Source: Metellina segmentata (lineage: Eukaryota; Arthropoda; Arachnida; Araneae; Tetragnathidae). From it: 64,000 bases of DNA. How positions within the stretch are numbered: the first letter of the stretch is position 1; every line of letters begins with the position of its first letter. The DNA lies in NCBI GenBank assembly GCA_947359465.1, contig OX375878.1:81819627-81883626 (forward strand), given 5' to 3'. The notes beneath the pieces are model-generated. The model was not told the origin of the DNA, searched no databases, and saw only the letters and a program-made list of their open reading frames with translations. This document shows, piece after piece, positions 1 through 10,971 of this stretch. A program made the position numbers and the translations under genes.

Positions 1-447
1 CTCTACCCTTCTGCTTTTTGCTTTTTCTTCCTCCCTCATTGTGGTTGCCTTTTCGGAGGTGAGGGCTCCCCTTGAGAAGCTTTTCGCCAGTCTGTTCGTT
101 TAGCTCCTCTTGGGGATTATATCACCCACGTGTTTGCCGTGCGTGGAGACCTGTGTCTTCGGAAAGGGTGACCCTGGTGATTGAGGGACAACATAACGCC
201 CCGATACATTGCTTCGGATCCTGCCTCGAATAAACAGGAGGTGTACTTTGGTCCCAGTACATTGATCGGCTGGTGGGTATATCCTGCTAGGGCTAAGGAC
301 CTGCTCACCAACTAGCTCCTTAGGGCAGTCATAGAGCTGAGTGGGGTTCGTATAGTCCCTGGTTAGCACCGGTACATTAACCTGTATCCCCTCGTTGGAC
401 TCCATGGTGGGTGGTGCCACCGGGGACTGAAAATTTATATTTAAATC
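1..447 (+). promoter_or_regulatory. LINE 5' leader
   Basis: About 450 bases of more balanced composition precede the ORF1 ATG at 448. No convincing protein is encoded in sense. By position this is the 5' UTR of the LINE, which in this class carries an internal promoter; no specific motif was identified. The true element end is likely outside the window. Confidence 0.55.
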
Positions 448-1703
448 ATGGAAACTCAAAAATCAACTTCTCCTTCAGTGGAGCACTTAACTACCAATAA
501 TAGTGAAACTAATATACACGAACACAAATTTTTTATAATAAAAAGTAACGTAGGTAATTTAGAAAACATATCGGCTATTCTACTTCACAAAACTATTTTA
601 GGAATGGTTGGAGATACAAAAACCATAAAAAAAAAACCTAGCAGGAGATGTGCTTATCGAAGTTTCTAATAAGTCACAGGCCATAAATATACAAAAATTA
701 AATTCCATCGGTTCAATAGAAGTCACTGTTACACCCCACAAAAATTTAAATTCCTCTCGAGGCGTAATTTCGGAAGCTGATTTAGTCCATGATACTGAAC
801 CAGACATCTTGGAATCCCTGTCAAAACAAAATGTAATTAATGTCAGAAGAATAACTATTCAACGAAACGGTCAAAGAATACCCACCAAACACTTAATACT
901 AACTTTAAATATCCCAAGTCTACCCAAACATGTTAAAATAGCCTATATTAATTGTCCAGTTCGTCCTTTTATACCAAACCCAGTACGTTGTTTTAAATGT
1001 CAGCGATTCGGCCACTCTTTCCTTGCTTGCCGTGGAAAAGAAACCTGCGCAAAATGCTGTAGTACAGATCGTAAGACCGATGTCTGTACGTCATCGTCCC
1101 TTTGCTGTGTGAACTGCAAAGGTTACCATCCAGCTTTTGCCAGGTCTTGCCTTAAATTTCTAACCGAAAAAGAAATACAAACTATTAAAGTGCAGCAAAA
1201 CATTTCATTTCCTGAGGCCAGAAAAATTGTAAATGATCGCACCCCGAAACATGGAATATTGTACTCTTCAATAGTAAAAAAAAACTTTTAAAACTAACGG
1301 AACTCAAACCGATGTAACTACTTTTAAGCCATCTGCCCAACATAAAACTTCATCGAACCAACCTATAACGCCTCTTTTTTCTAAAGCATCAGCTGCAACC
1401 TCAACAAATACAAAACAGATAAATCAATCAAATCGATCATTAAATACTTCTTTAAAAAGAGCCATATCTACTGAACAAAATAATATCAAAATAGCAAACA
1501 GTTCTTCTCAAACCTCTCTTCAGCCTGACGTTACATCCAGAAATTTCATAACTAATCCTTCTACCAGCGATCTCATAAATCTTTATAACACTGAAAGCAA
1601 TATTTCATCTGTAGAAGATGAGGACTTGGGGACTTCGCCACCCAAGTCCAAGAAGGATCTTCGGCAAGACAGATCTCGTCCTAGGACGAGAAAACACAAG
1701 TAG
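448..1703 (+). pseudogene. LINE ORF1, gag-like nucleic-acid binding protein (frameshifted)
   Basis: Starts at the ATG at 448 and ends at TAG 1701-1703, 27 bases before the ORF2 ATG. Three frames cover it: 448-about 636, about 650-1276, and about 1285-1703. Each change of frame falls at an A-run (627-636, ten A; 1276-1284, nine A) and is a +1 shift. The middle part has a CCHC-type knuckle series beginning CFKCQRFGHSFLAC (about 990-1035), followed by CAKC and CCVNC motifs, as in arthropod LINE gag proteins. The last part is polar, Ser/Thr/Asn rich and ends in a basic Arg/Lys tail. The product would bind the LINE RNA to form the ribonucleoprotein. Read without allowing for the frame breaks, the protein looks much shorter than it is. 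Confidence 0.8.
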
Positions 1704-3129
1704 TTTTTCTCTTCTTTTATACTTTTTTTTATGTCTTCCTTTCTTTCCTGGAACTGCCGGGGTTTTCGACAAAAAAATTGATGATTTAAAAGTTATCATA
1801 AATAAACACAAGCCAGCTGCAATCGCACTCCAGGAGACATATTTAAGAAACAATGATTCCAAAACATTCGTCATTTCAGTATATTTAGAAAAGATTACGA
1901 TGAAGGCCAAAGAGCATGTGGAGGTGTTGCATTGCTTACCTCCCATGAGTTACCAGTCACCCAAATTAAACTTAGAACAAATCTCCAAGCTATTGCTGTA
2001 AGACTTCATGTCAATATTCTAATAACAATATGTAATTTATACTTATCTCCTAACACCCGTATCGCCACTTCTGACTTCAATAATTTAATAGATCAACTTC
2101 CGCAACCATTCATTATACTTGGTGACCTAAATGGCCATCATATCCTCTGGGGCAGTTCAGACACTAATAATAGAGGCAAACAAATTGAAAAAATAATAAC
2201 GGACTATGATTTATGTATTATGAATAACGGCCAACCTACTTACTTTCACTCACCATCACTTACTTACCATTCAATAGATCTGGCAATTTGCACTTCTTCA
2301 ATTTTGCCATTTTGGACCTTTTCTGTGGATACTTACCTGCACAATAGCGACCATTATCCTATAATACTAAAATATGCAGGCCGAACCCAACCCAACTCTG
2401 TCAGCAATACCAACTACATTTTTTAAACTGCCAACTGGCCACTCTTTACTAGCCTCGCAGATATTTCTAAGACAGTAGAAACTGGTGACATCGATGAAGT
2501 CACTTCAAAAATAACAGACATAATTATAGCTAGTGCTGACGCCTCAATTAAAAAAGTCAGAAATACGCCTAAAAAACAAAAGAAATCTTGGTGGAATGAG
2601 GAATGTAGCGATGCGTATCGGAAGCAAAGGAAAGCCTGGAATGTCTTTAATAGGTATCCGACAAGAGAAAATTTTATCTAATATATAAAATTTCCATGTC
2701 ACAATGTTAGTTACCGTACTCCTCCGAAACGGCTTTACCGATTTTTACCAAATTTTATATGCGTATTCAGTAGGTCTGAGAATCGGCTACTATCTATTTT
2801 CCATACCCCTGAGTGATAAATTTTTTTAAAGAAAATAAACATTTATTTTTATTATTAAAGTTTAATCCTGATATATGCTTAGTGTTACCAATCTTAGATT
2901 CTTAAAATTTGCCGCGCGTGTCTTTGGCACGATTAGTTCAGTTAATCAAGTTTTAGTTAAACAAGTGATTTACATAACCTTAAAAGTACTCAACACGTGT
3001 CACGAGCACCAACCAACAACGGCTTTTGTGTTGTAAGTATACTTTTTTTATATAATTATTTGAATTTTTTATAACTATTGTTTCAAATTTTTTTTTCACA
3101 AAACTAATATTTTCGCTATAATCCTGGCC

Positions 3130-3433
3130 GATGCTGATGCACGTGTGAGCATGCAGCAATTGCGTCAAGAACAATCAGAAGATACACGAGCTGAGAGCAA
3201 TGAAGTTATTTCATTAATTCTATTTATATGTGTTTTGTACAGTGAGCAATGCCAAGAAATCGCAAAGGGGCTGATTTGAGCCGTAATACAAGTAGGTCCA
3301 GAAGTATGAGAGATAAAAGATCCCAAAGAACCGAAGAACAAGTCCAGCAACAAAATGCTGATGCACGTGTGAGCTCGCAGCAATTGCGTCAAGAACAATC
3401 AGAAGATACACGAGCTGAGCGCAATGAAGTTAT
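3130..3433 (+). repeat. 80-bp direct repeat flanking the Helitron protein start
   Basis: About 80 bases at 3130-3210 recur at 3354-3433 with few differences (shared GCTGATGCACGTGTGAGC and AACAATCAGAAGATACACGA). The second copy is inside the reading frame; the first lies before the ATG at 3249. It looks like a local duplication in the 5' end of the coding region. Confidence 0.85.
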
Positions 3434-4376
3434 ACGTTTAGAACAACGACAATCACGCCGTTTTACGGTTAATAGACGCAGAACAAATGACCAACAACGC
3501 CAACAGGTACATCGTGCATTTACATCTGATTCATTTTTGCGTCTAGCATTCCAGTATGAGCCCGATATTGAATATTATGCTCATTCAAAAGTGGTAATTG
3601 GTGCTATGGATAAGGAATGTCCGCATTGTCATGCTCTCAAATTCAAAAATGAGCCACCTGGGATGTGTTGCGCGTCAGGAAAAGTGCAACTACCTGAAAT
3701 TGAAACACCACCTGAACCATCGAACGGTTTACTTATCGGTACGGATCCAGATTCTAACGTATTCCTGAAGTCAATTCGAACATTCAATTCATGCTTTCAA
3801 ATGACATCGTTTGGAGCAACAGAAATAGTTCGAAATACTAATGCTAATGGTCAACAATACAATTCTACATTCAAAATCAGAGGCCAAGTTTATCATAAAA
3901 TGGGCTCATTGCTGCCAATGCCAAACGAACCACATAAATTTTTACAAATCTACTTCATGGGCGGCGAGGATTCCGGAAGCGCACTTGCCAATCGCGTGAA
4001 TGCACGTTGTGACTATAATAACCTTGATTCATTTTTTGCCAGGCGCATCGTCAGCGACTTGGACGCTCTATTGAACGAGCACAACGAATTGTTGAAAATA
4101 TTCAAATCACACATGCACAAATTACAAAGCGATAATCACGCTATTGTCATTAATCCTGATAAAACACCAGCTGGAGAACATATTCGTAGATTCAATGCAC
4201 CTGTTGTTGAAGACGTTGCTGGAATCATGGTTGGCGATCGTACAGGTACACGAGAAATTGTGATTCGTAGAAGAAATAATAATCTTCAGTTCATTGCTGA
4301 TACACATCGTTCATATGACGCTCTCCAATATCCGCTAATATTCTGGAAGGGGCAAGACGGATATTGCAGCCAATTC
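3249..4376 (+). pseudogene. Helitron RepHel N-terminal fragment
   Basis: From ATG 3249 the frame stays open for about 375 codons of clear Helitron-like N-terminal sequence. It begins with a basic, Arg/Gln-rich leader. Next comes a Cys/His cluster CPHCHALKFKNEPPGMCC (about 3620-3670), then conserved stretches such as RGQVYHKMGSLLP, YFMGGEDSGSALANR and ALQYPLIFWKGQDGY near the end. In full-length elements the rolling-circle HUH nuclease and SF1 helicase follow. Here homology stops at about 4370, where the sequence jumps to the helicase C-terminus in another frame, and the frame closes at 4421. No nuclease motif remains, so this copy cannot mobilise itself. Confidence 0.88.
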
Positions 4377-4603
4377 AATTCAAACGAATTCAGTTTCCGA
4401 TTAGATTGGCATTTGCAATGACAATCAACAAATCCCAAGGCCAAACGATGTCTGTTTGTGGCTTAGATTTGAGTACACCATGTTTTTCACACGGGCAATT
4501 GTACGTAGCATGCTCTCGAGTCGGTAAACCATCCAGTTTGTTTGTGCTCGCTAAAGATGGGCTAACAAAAAATATTGTCCACGCTATAGCATTAAAAGAT
4601 TGA
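4371..4603 (+). pseudogene. Helitron helicase C-terminal fragment (Pif1-like)
   Basis: A 75-residue tail with MTINKSQGQTMSVCGLDLS and LYVACSRVGKPSSLFV matches the last motifs of the Pif1-like helicase of Helitrons (motifs V and VI; the VACSR arginine is the arginine-finger position). It follows the N-terminal fragment in a different frame with the whole centre missing. The junction near 4370-4390 has CAATTCAATTCAAACGAATTC-like short repeats, which suggests microhomology-mediated deletion. Confidence 0.88.
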
Positions 4604-4830
4604 TGTTTGTAAGTGTTACTTCGTAATTAATATGTGATATGTAATTTTAAGAAATAAACTATAATAACTTGAAAATAATATTGTTTGGCGTTTGTTATTT
4701 TTATATTCCCTTATCGTTCATAGCGCTCCATGCCCATTTCACGCATATACCACATACTTACACACTTATAATAAGTAAGTTACTTTTTGTCTATACTAGA
4801 ATTTATCTAGAAACTAGAAATAATTTATAA

Positions 4831-4859
4831 GGCAAAACAACGTTTGCCGGGTCAGCTAG
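4831..4859 (+). other. Helitron 3' terminal hairpin and CTAG end
   Basis: GGCAAA (4831-4836), loop ACAACG, TTTGCC (4843-4848) form a perfect 6-bp stem, followed by GGGTCAGCTAG ending at 4859. This is the typical Helitron transposition-termination structure. Confidence 0.9.
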
Positions 4860-7652
4860 TTATTTATAAAAAAACAAAAGCGGCCTTTCGAAAAATTCAA
4901 CGACGTAGTAAGAGGGATTCTTGGATGAATTATGTCAATAGTATCAATAGTAAAGTCACAAGTAAACATTTATGGAACAGAATTAAAAGAATTTCCGGTG
5001 TTTACCCCAATAGACAAATATTGTTCTAGAACATAATAACCAAATACTATCGGCACCCAAAGACATAGCAAACACAATTGCTTCATGCCTTTCCGAAATA
5101 TCAAACTCCACTAACTACTCTGAAAGTTTAAAAAAAAATTAAAATTGCATCTGAAAAGACTGAAGTTAATTTTACTGCAAACCGTATATTATCGTATAAT
5201 TGTGATTTTACTTTTTCCGAATTGACAAAGGCTTTATCCTTAGTTCACAAATCAACTCCTGGGCCAGATAATATTAGTTATATCATGGTCAAACATCTTT
5301 CAAATAGTTCTCTATATCATCTCCTGAAATTTTACAACATAATTTGGACCGAGCATACTTTTCCGCAGTCATGGAGGTATGCTACTATAATACCCATACT
5401 AAAACCGAACAAAGACCCCAAGAATCCTTCGAACTACCGCCCAATAGCCCTAACAAGTTGCTTATGCAAAATTTTAGAAAAGATGGTCAACGCGAGGTTC
5501 GTTTATATATTAGAAAAGGATAAATGTCTCTCTCCATTTCAAAGTGGTTTCAGGAAAAATAGATCCATTATTGATAATCTTGTCGCTCTCGAGACCAAAA
5601 TAAGGAACGCATTCGTCCAAAATAAGCAACTCGTCTCGATTTTCTTCGATATAGAAAAAGCTTACGATCGAACATGGAGACATGGAATTTTAAAAGACAT
5701 TTTTAACTATGACATAAAAGGAAATCTGCCTATTTTTATTCAAAAATTTTCAGAAAAAAGATATTTTAAGTACGGATTGGATCAATTTTTTCAGATGTTT
5801 TTACTCAAGAGGAGGGAATGCCACAAAGCAGTGTTTTAAGTGTTACTTTATTTATTTTAAAAATTAACAATATTGTTTCTCAATTGCCTCCATCTGTTAA
5901 AGGTCTTATTTACGTTGACGATCTGCAAATTTCATGCGCAGCAAATGACATTCGTTTAATAGAGAGACAACTTCAACAGGCCGTTAACAAAATAATTAAT
6001 TGGACAAATGAAAATGGATTCAGTTTTTCACCTTCGAAAACTGCATGTGTTCATTTCTGCAGAAAACGAAATCTTCATCTTGACCCTGAAATATATTTCA
6101 AAGCTATTTTAATTAATGTTGTGGACAATTTTAAATTTTTAGGCATCATATTTGACAAGAAGTTGACTTTTCAACCGCATATTTTAAATCTATGCAAACG
6201 TTGCGAAAAGGCACTTAACATTTTACGCGTTTTATCAAAATTATCATGGGGATCCGATCGAGCTTGTCTTTTAAAAATATATAGAGCATTAATACGATCA
6301 AAATTAGATTACGGCTGCGTGGTGTATGGTTCAGCAAGAAAAACTGCACTTCAAACTCTGAACACCATCCACCACACAGCTTTGCGCTTATGTACTGGTG
6401 CATTTAGAACTTCACCCATAAAAAGCTTATATGTGGACGCTTTTGAATCTTCTCTTGACATAAAGCAACAGTTGTTGTCCTTAGAATATTATTTTATAAT
6501 TTCTTCATTCCCTCATCACCCATTGTATACCATTCATCACAGTCCATATCTAATACGCCTCTATCAAGCTAAAACATCCTTTATCCCTACATTCCACTTG
6601 AGAATGCTGGATTTGTTGAACGGATCCGAAATTTCTACCTTTGTCGTCACCCAGAAAAAAACTGTATTATTTTTCTCCTTGGTTTAATCATGATTTTGTA
6701 TTTCAAAACCCCTTCAAAGATTTTTATAAGGCAGATACTTCTGATATTATTTACAACCAACTCTTTCAAAACCATATAGAAAAATACTCTAATTTTATAC
6801 ATATTTATACGGACGGGTCTAAAAGGGCAAACTATGTTGGAGCTGCGATAACTATTAATCATTCTGTTCAAAGTTTTAAACTTCATTCTTCATGTTCTGT
6901 TTTTACCTCTGAAATCATAGCCATATATAAAGCATTAGAATATATATCGGATCATTCTCATAAAAAATGTGTTGTTTTTACAGATTCATTAAGTGTTTTA
7001 CAGTCATTGAAGAATCCTGATCATTCCAGTCATCCCGTTGTTTTAGAGTCATTAAGAAGAATTTATCATCTTTCATCCAAAAATTTTAACTTAATATTTT
7101 GTTGGATTCCATCTCATGTTGGGATAGCAGGAAATGAGACTGTCGACAAAGCCGCCAAATCGGCCGTAAATAACATTGACCATACCATTCCTTATCGCGA
7201 CTTAAAATCATTCATTTACAAATTTTTAGAAACAAAATGGCAGAACGAATGGAATTAACAAACGGAGAACAAACTTCACGCCATCAAACGAAATATATCT
7301 GACTGAAAATCGCTATCTTTAAGAAGGCAGCAGGTAATTATAACACGCCTCCGTATTGGACATACGCGGATCACCAATAGACACCTCCTCCTCGGAGAAG
7401 ATCATCCTATATGTAATTACTGTATTTGCCCACTAACAGTAAAACACATTTTAATTGAATGTTCTCATTTTAATATGCAACGACTTATACATTTTAATTC
7501 ATTTACCTTGACTCTAGAGGACATGGTTGGAGAGAATCCTCATCCAAATAGTTTTAGCTTTTTACATGACATTGCTTTTATCCATCTCATATAATTAAAA
7601 TAGTATTCATTTTATTATGACTTGACTCATTTAATTCTATTATTATATTATA

Positions 7653-9237
7653 CTAGCAAAATACCCGACCTTACTCGGTTTGAATTCGTTTACTCTAGAT
7701 TGAAGAGATAATCAAAATATATAATGACTTACGTTTTTTGTAGAATAAAAATTTATTTTAACACCTTTTGCCATCTTTATATTTTCTACAACTTACTTTG
7801 GACACAAATACTACACATGCATATCCATTCATGTAATACATTTCACATACATCGCACAATTGCTCTATGACAAAGCTACAAAAAGACGAAAGGTGATACT
7901 AAGGTTACTACTATAAAAGACGATTTATAGGAAGATTTGGAATTCCCTTTCTTAAGTTCTTTTCATGTACAACTCAATTAATTAAAATTACGATTTACGG
8001 CAAAAAACAATATTTTTTTACTTGTGGCACTCTTGCCTCCGGTATGCGACATTGTGAAATTTTGCAATCTTCTCCTGTCATTACTACAACAAATTTTTCT
8101 AATGTTGGAAAAAGTTCTAGTTTGGATTTTTAAACATTATTATTCTTTCAATAACGACATTATTCTTTAAATAACGGCATTATTGTTTAAATAACGGCAT
8201 TATTCTTTAAATAACGGCATTATTCTTTAAATAACGGCATTATTTTTCAATAATGGCATAACTACACTTAAAATTAACTGAAAATTTATACTGACTTACC
8301 TAACATTTTCAAGTCTAATACTTTGTGGTGCTGTTGGGTGTGATGAGAAGGAAAACACATTTATTAAAATAATAAATATTTAAAACAGAAAACAGCGAAG
8401 TGAAACAAAATAAAAGATGTCGCAAAAAAATTGTTCTAAAGATATTAATTTGTGATTCAATTTTATCTCTTGGTCTCGCACAGTTGCCACAACTTACAAC
8501 TAAAAGTGTACAACGTTTAGAAATGTGAAATTAATTCAGAGCGAAAGAACCAGAAAAAATATCTCGCATCTCGTTTCGTTGAAAAATATCGTCTGTCCCA
8601 AATATTAGGAAATCGTTTTCATTGTGCAAAGAATAAAAATAAGACTCGAAATAAATGAAGTATCAGAGATGAAATTCCATAAAAATATATAATTTTTTGA
8701 AGAATAATTACTTTTTCAGCCGTACTGGTAAAGCAATCGAAGTAATCGTAATATTCAATAGACATTCCAATTTTTCCAAAACTACCAAATTATGGTTGAT
8801 TTAAGTATACTTACTCAGGTGTTTTAGCATAAAACTCAACTAAATATAACAATAAAGAAATGTTTAATATTGCATTCACTAAAATAATAGATAATGTATA
8901 AAATAAAATACAATGCAATCAAATATCTGGAATACAATTCATGTGATGTCTACACAAACACACAAACACAAAATCGAGCATAGAACAGAAAGACGGACAG
9001 ACAGACTTTCGCAACCAATGCCACTCACTAAATGAAGATAAGTACTCACTGTATGCAAATTTTCATGAAAATATCTCAAACCGCGTGGACGTGTATAGGG
9101 CACAACATACAGACAGACAGACACCAAACGAGAAAAAGGCGGATTCGGCATCAGAAGGGTCCAAAACGGATAGAAAACTTGAAATGGGTCGAAAATATTG
9201 AATGTACAAACAAACACTCCATTCTTATTTATATAGA
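7653..9237 (-). mobile_element. Helitron family A, copy 1 (non-coding), in the LINE 3' UTR
   Basis: On the minus strand it starts TCTATATAAATAAGAATGG after an A and ends TTTTGCTAG before a T. It is 1585 bp with no recognisable protein. Alignment by eye with 28815-30339, 35105-35736 and 57901-58620 shows one family. LINE-like sequence resumes at 9238 with a 3' tail, so the insertion is in the LINE 3' UTR. Internal features are a GTCTGTCTGTC-rich stretch near the 5' end and a 20-bp tandem array. Confidence 0.85.
8141..8260. repeat. 20-bp tandem array, six units, inside Helitron A1
   Basis: Six consecutive units close to TATTCTTTAAATAACGGCAT run with an exact 20-bp period; the outer units are most diverged. 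The sister copy at 28815-30339 has only about one unit, so the array expanded in this copy. Confidence 0.9.
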
Positions 9238-9323
9238 TATCTGTTTTTTATCTTGAGTTTGGCATAATATGTCCCAAGAGGACTCAATGCCATAAAACCA
9301 AATCCAATCCAATCCAATCCAAT
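9238..9323 (+). other. LINE 3' end with CCAAT-like tandem tail
   Basis: After Helitron A1 the sequence ends in GACTCAATGCCATAAAACC and then four to five AATCC-type units (about 9298-9323). Short simple-repeat tails are normal 3' ends of non-LTR elements. I therefore place the LINE end here rather than at 7652; the link is inferred. Confidence 0.6.
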
Positions 9324-9706
9324 TAAGGACATAGATATAATCTAGCAATGACACTAAGATATTGCAGGCTGATATTGGGTGCTTCACAGAAATAGAACTG
9401 ATGCAGCATATTGAGCCACAAAATGCTGTTTTGAACAGAAACCAAAAAGTAAGAAAAAAAATAAATTATCAAAAAAAATTTTAAAATTATTTTTAACTTA
9501 CATTTACAGACTTCTGTAATTAATTTAAACACAGAAATAATTATAAGAATTGTAATTTGTCTACAAAACTTAAATGTTCCCGACTAGAAATTGCTTCGAT
9601 ACAGTATTAAAAAACAAATGCTTTTCTTTCTCTCCCGAAATATACCCCCAATACTTCCGTATTTTAGTTAGTAATAGAGGTAAGAACAATCCATTCATCT
9701 ATTGAC
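9324..9706. other. No gene seen
   Basis: AT-rich spacer with only short chance reading frames. The end resembles sequence near 10.1 kb (TAATAGAGGTAA followed by a hairpin). Confidence 0.5.
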
Positions 9707-9734
9707 GGATGTGTGCTTTCCTTTAGCACACACC
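9707..9734. repeat. Hairpin 1 of three related hairpins
   Basis: GGATGTGTGCTTTCCTTTAGCACACACC folds as GTGTGCT with AGCACAC. It follows TAGTAATAGAGGTAA, as does hairpin 2. Confidence 0.7.
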
Positions 9735-10185
9735 TTTTGAGTTATGAAATGCAGATATAAATGTTGGATGTACAGATGGACTGGAAACGTGAAAATGTTT
9801 CGTACCTAAAATGGTTACAGTGTTTATTAATATTCATGCATAATAAAAATAATATTTACATTATAAATGGAAATGGTTGCATATAGAAATTTTTGTGTCA
9901 TATTTTCTTAAAAACCTTTGTCTACAGGAACTCAAAATAATCACATATTTAATTTTAAACCATAAAGATCTATTATTTGGTGGTTAAACTGAAAAAGAGA
10001 AAATATTATGAATTTGTAACATGTCAGAATAGCATGCTTTTCTAAGCAGAATAAACATATTAATTTACACTTTAATTGTAGTGCTTGGATACATAAATTT
10101 TGGTGCTAAAGCTTTCTTAAGTGTAACGATACTCACCTATTTTAATTATTAATAGAGGTAATGGTTATGCATAGAACTACTGTTG

Positions 10186-10214
10186 AGATGTGTGTGTTTC
10201 CCTTAGCACACACC
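10186..10214. repeat. Hairpin 2 of three related hairpins
   Basis: A near copy of the hairpin at 9707-9734, GTGTGTG with a CCCTTAG-type loop then CACACACC. It follows TTAATAGAGGTAATGG and precedes an AAGATCTATT...GGTTAA segment that also occurs near 9965. This makes the region a diverged direct repeat of about 480 bp. Confidence 0.65.
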
Positions 10215-10524
10215 CTTTAAGCTTCTATGAAGTGAAGTGGTAAATGAAGATCTATTGCTTGGAGGTTAATTCAACTGAAAAATAGAAAATATGATAACCC
10301 GATCGTAAACGTTAGAACTGCATAATTAAACCTTACAAAGATATATTTGAAGGAAAAATTGCCAGTATTGGTGCATACGTCAGTATGAAAAGGTACAAAT
10401 TTCTAAACAAGTGAATCCGTAAAACATTATGACACCTGTTTTATTACTGGAGTTAAGAGTTGTCCATTGAAGTATTGTTGAGTTTTAGTATAGTATCTCT
10501 CGTGAAGTATAGTTCTCGTGAAGT

Positions 10525-10698
10525 ATTCAGTCTCGGATGCCATTCACTAGGATGCCTATGTTCTTTTGTTTGCACTTCAAACCAACAAATCTTCATTTTT
10601 TCATTTATTAACAAATTTAAGGATGTATGCTTTGGGGAAAGCACACATCCCAAACAAAAGAACATAGGCATTCTAGTGAATGGCATCCGAGACTGAAT
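10525..10698. repeat. Inverted repeat, 47-bp arms, 80-bp loop with internal hairpin
   Basis: Arms at 10525-10571 and 10652-10698 pair with one mismatch in 47. The loop contains a third hairpin at 10621-10650 (GGATGTATGCTTT, GGGG, AAAGCACACATCC; one mismatch), whose stem matches the hairpin at 9707. No transposase, target duplication or known miRNA was recognised. It may be a foldback or MITE-like element, or a hairpin RNA source. Confidence 0.88.
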
Positions 10699-10971
10699 TC
10701 TTGAAATATGTACAGCCATACCATTCTGTCACCTGGTGTATTGGTATGTATAGCCCTTGGACTCTACTCCTGCAAACGTCTAGAAAACATTGACGATACA
10801 ATCAACTTTTAAATTAAGGAGCCCGTTGTTCTCGTTTGTTATCGTTGTGGATTTTATGCGGACAGTTTTCAACAGATGAGTTCTACAAGTTTCTCAATGT
10901 CCACTGGGTTTCATTTGTTCCTTGGCTCATCGAATACGAATGGTCAGTGATCTCCTAATGAATGTCTGACC

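Larger units (their letters stand above)
2677..4859 (+). mobile_element. Helitron, coding but internally deleted, inserted in LINE ORF2
   Basis: Begins TCTAATATATAAAA directly after an A (2676) and ends GGGTCAGCTAG directly before a T (4860), which is the canonical A|T Helitron insertion with 5'-TC and CTAG-3' ends and no target duplication. A stem-loop lies 11 bases before the 3' end. It carries the N-terminal part of a RepHel protein and, after a deletion, only the last part of its helicase. Leaving out the 2183-bp insert keeps the surrounding LINE frame open, which confirms both borders. Confidence 0.92.
1731..7593 (+). pseudogene. LINE ORF2: endonuclease, reverse transcriptase, RNase H (broken)
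   Basis: ORF2 starts at ATG 1731. Endonuclease: WNCRGFR near the start, LQET, GDLNGHHILWGS (about 2120-2155), SIDLA and SDHYPI near 2350. Reverse transcriptase: TPGPDNI (about 5260), NYRPIALTS, FDIEKAYD, then the catalytic box YVDD at about 5910. RNase H: YTDGS, SEIIAIYKAL, FTDSLSVL and IPSHVGIAGNETVDKAA (about 6800-7165), so the acidic catalytic residues appear present. A C-terminal Cys/His stretch (CNYC...H...C) runs to the stop near 7593. Damage: the 2183-bp Helitron at 2677-4859, a TAA near 2425, and frame breaks near A-runs at 1772-1778, 5130-5138 and 6655-6661 and a T-run near 5790, among others. It would nick the target and prime reverse transcription there if intact. Confidence 0.88.
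1..9323 (+). mobile_element. I/Jockey-type non-LTR retrotransposon (LINE), inactive, with two nested Helitrons
   Basis: A long LINE reads left to right: GC-richer 5' leader, ORF1 with zinc knuckles, ORF2 with APE-type endonuclease, reverse transcriptase and RNase H, then a 3' UTR ending in short CCAAT-like tandem units near 9300-9323. The 5' end probably lies left of the window, so no target duplication could be identified. Two Helitrons (2677-4859 and 7653-9237) sit in ORF2 and in the 3' UTR; both are flanked by the A|T dinucleotide that Helitrons target. An RNase H domain in a single ORF2 with a CCHC-bearing ORF1 fits the I/Jockey superfamily; I do not assign a named clade. In-frame stops and frameshifts make this copy dead. 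Confidence 0.85.

Noticed and set aside
100..459. 119-codon minus-strand frame
   Set aside because: It is the antisense of the LINE leader, has no domain and no plausible start context.
8141..8260. CRISPR-like array
   Set aside because: Units are contiguous without spacers and lie in a eukaryotic Helitron.
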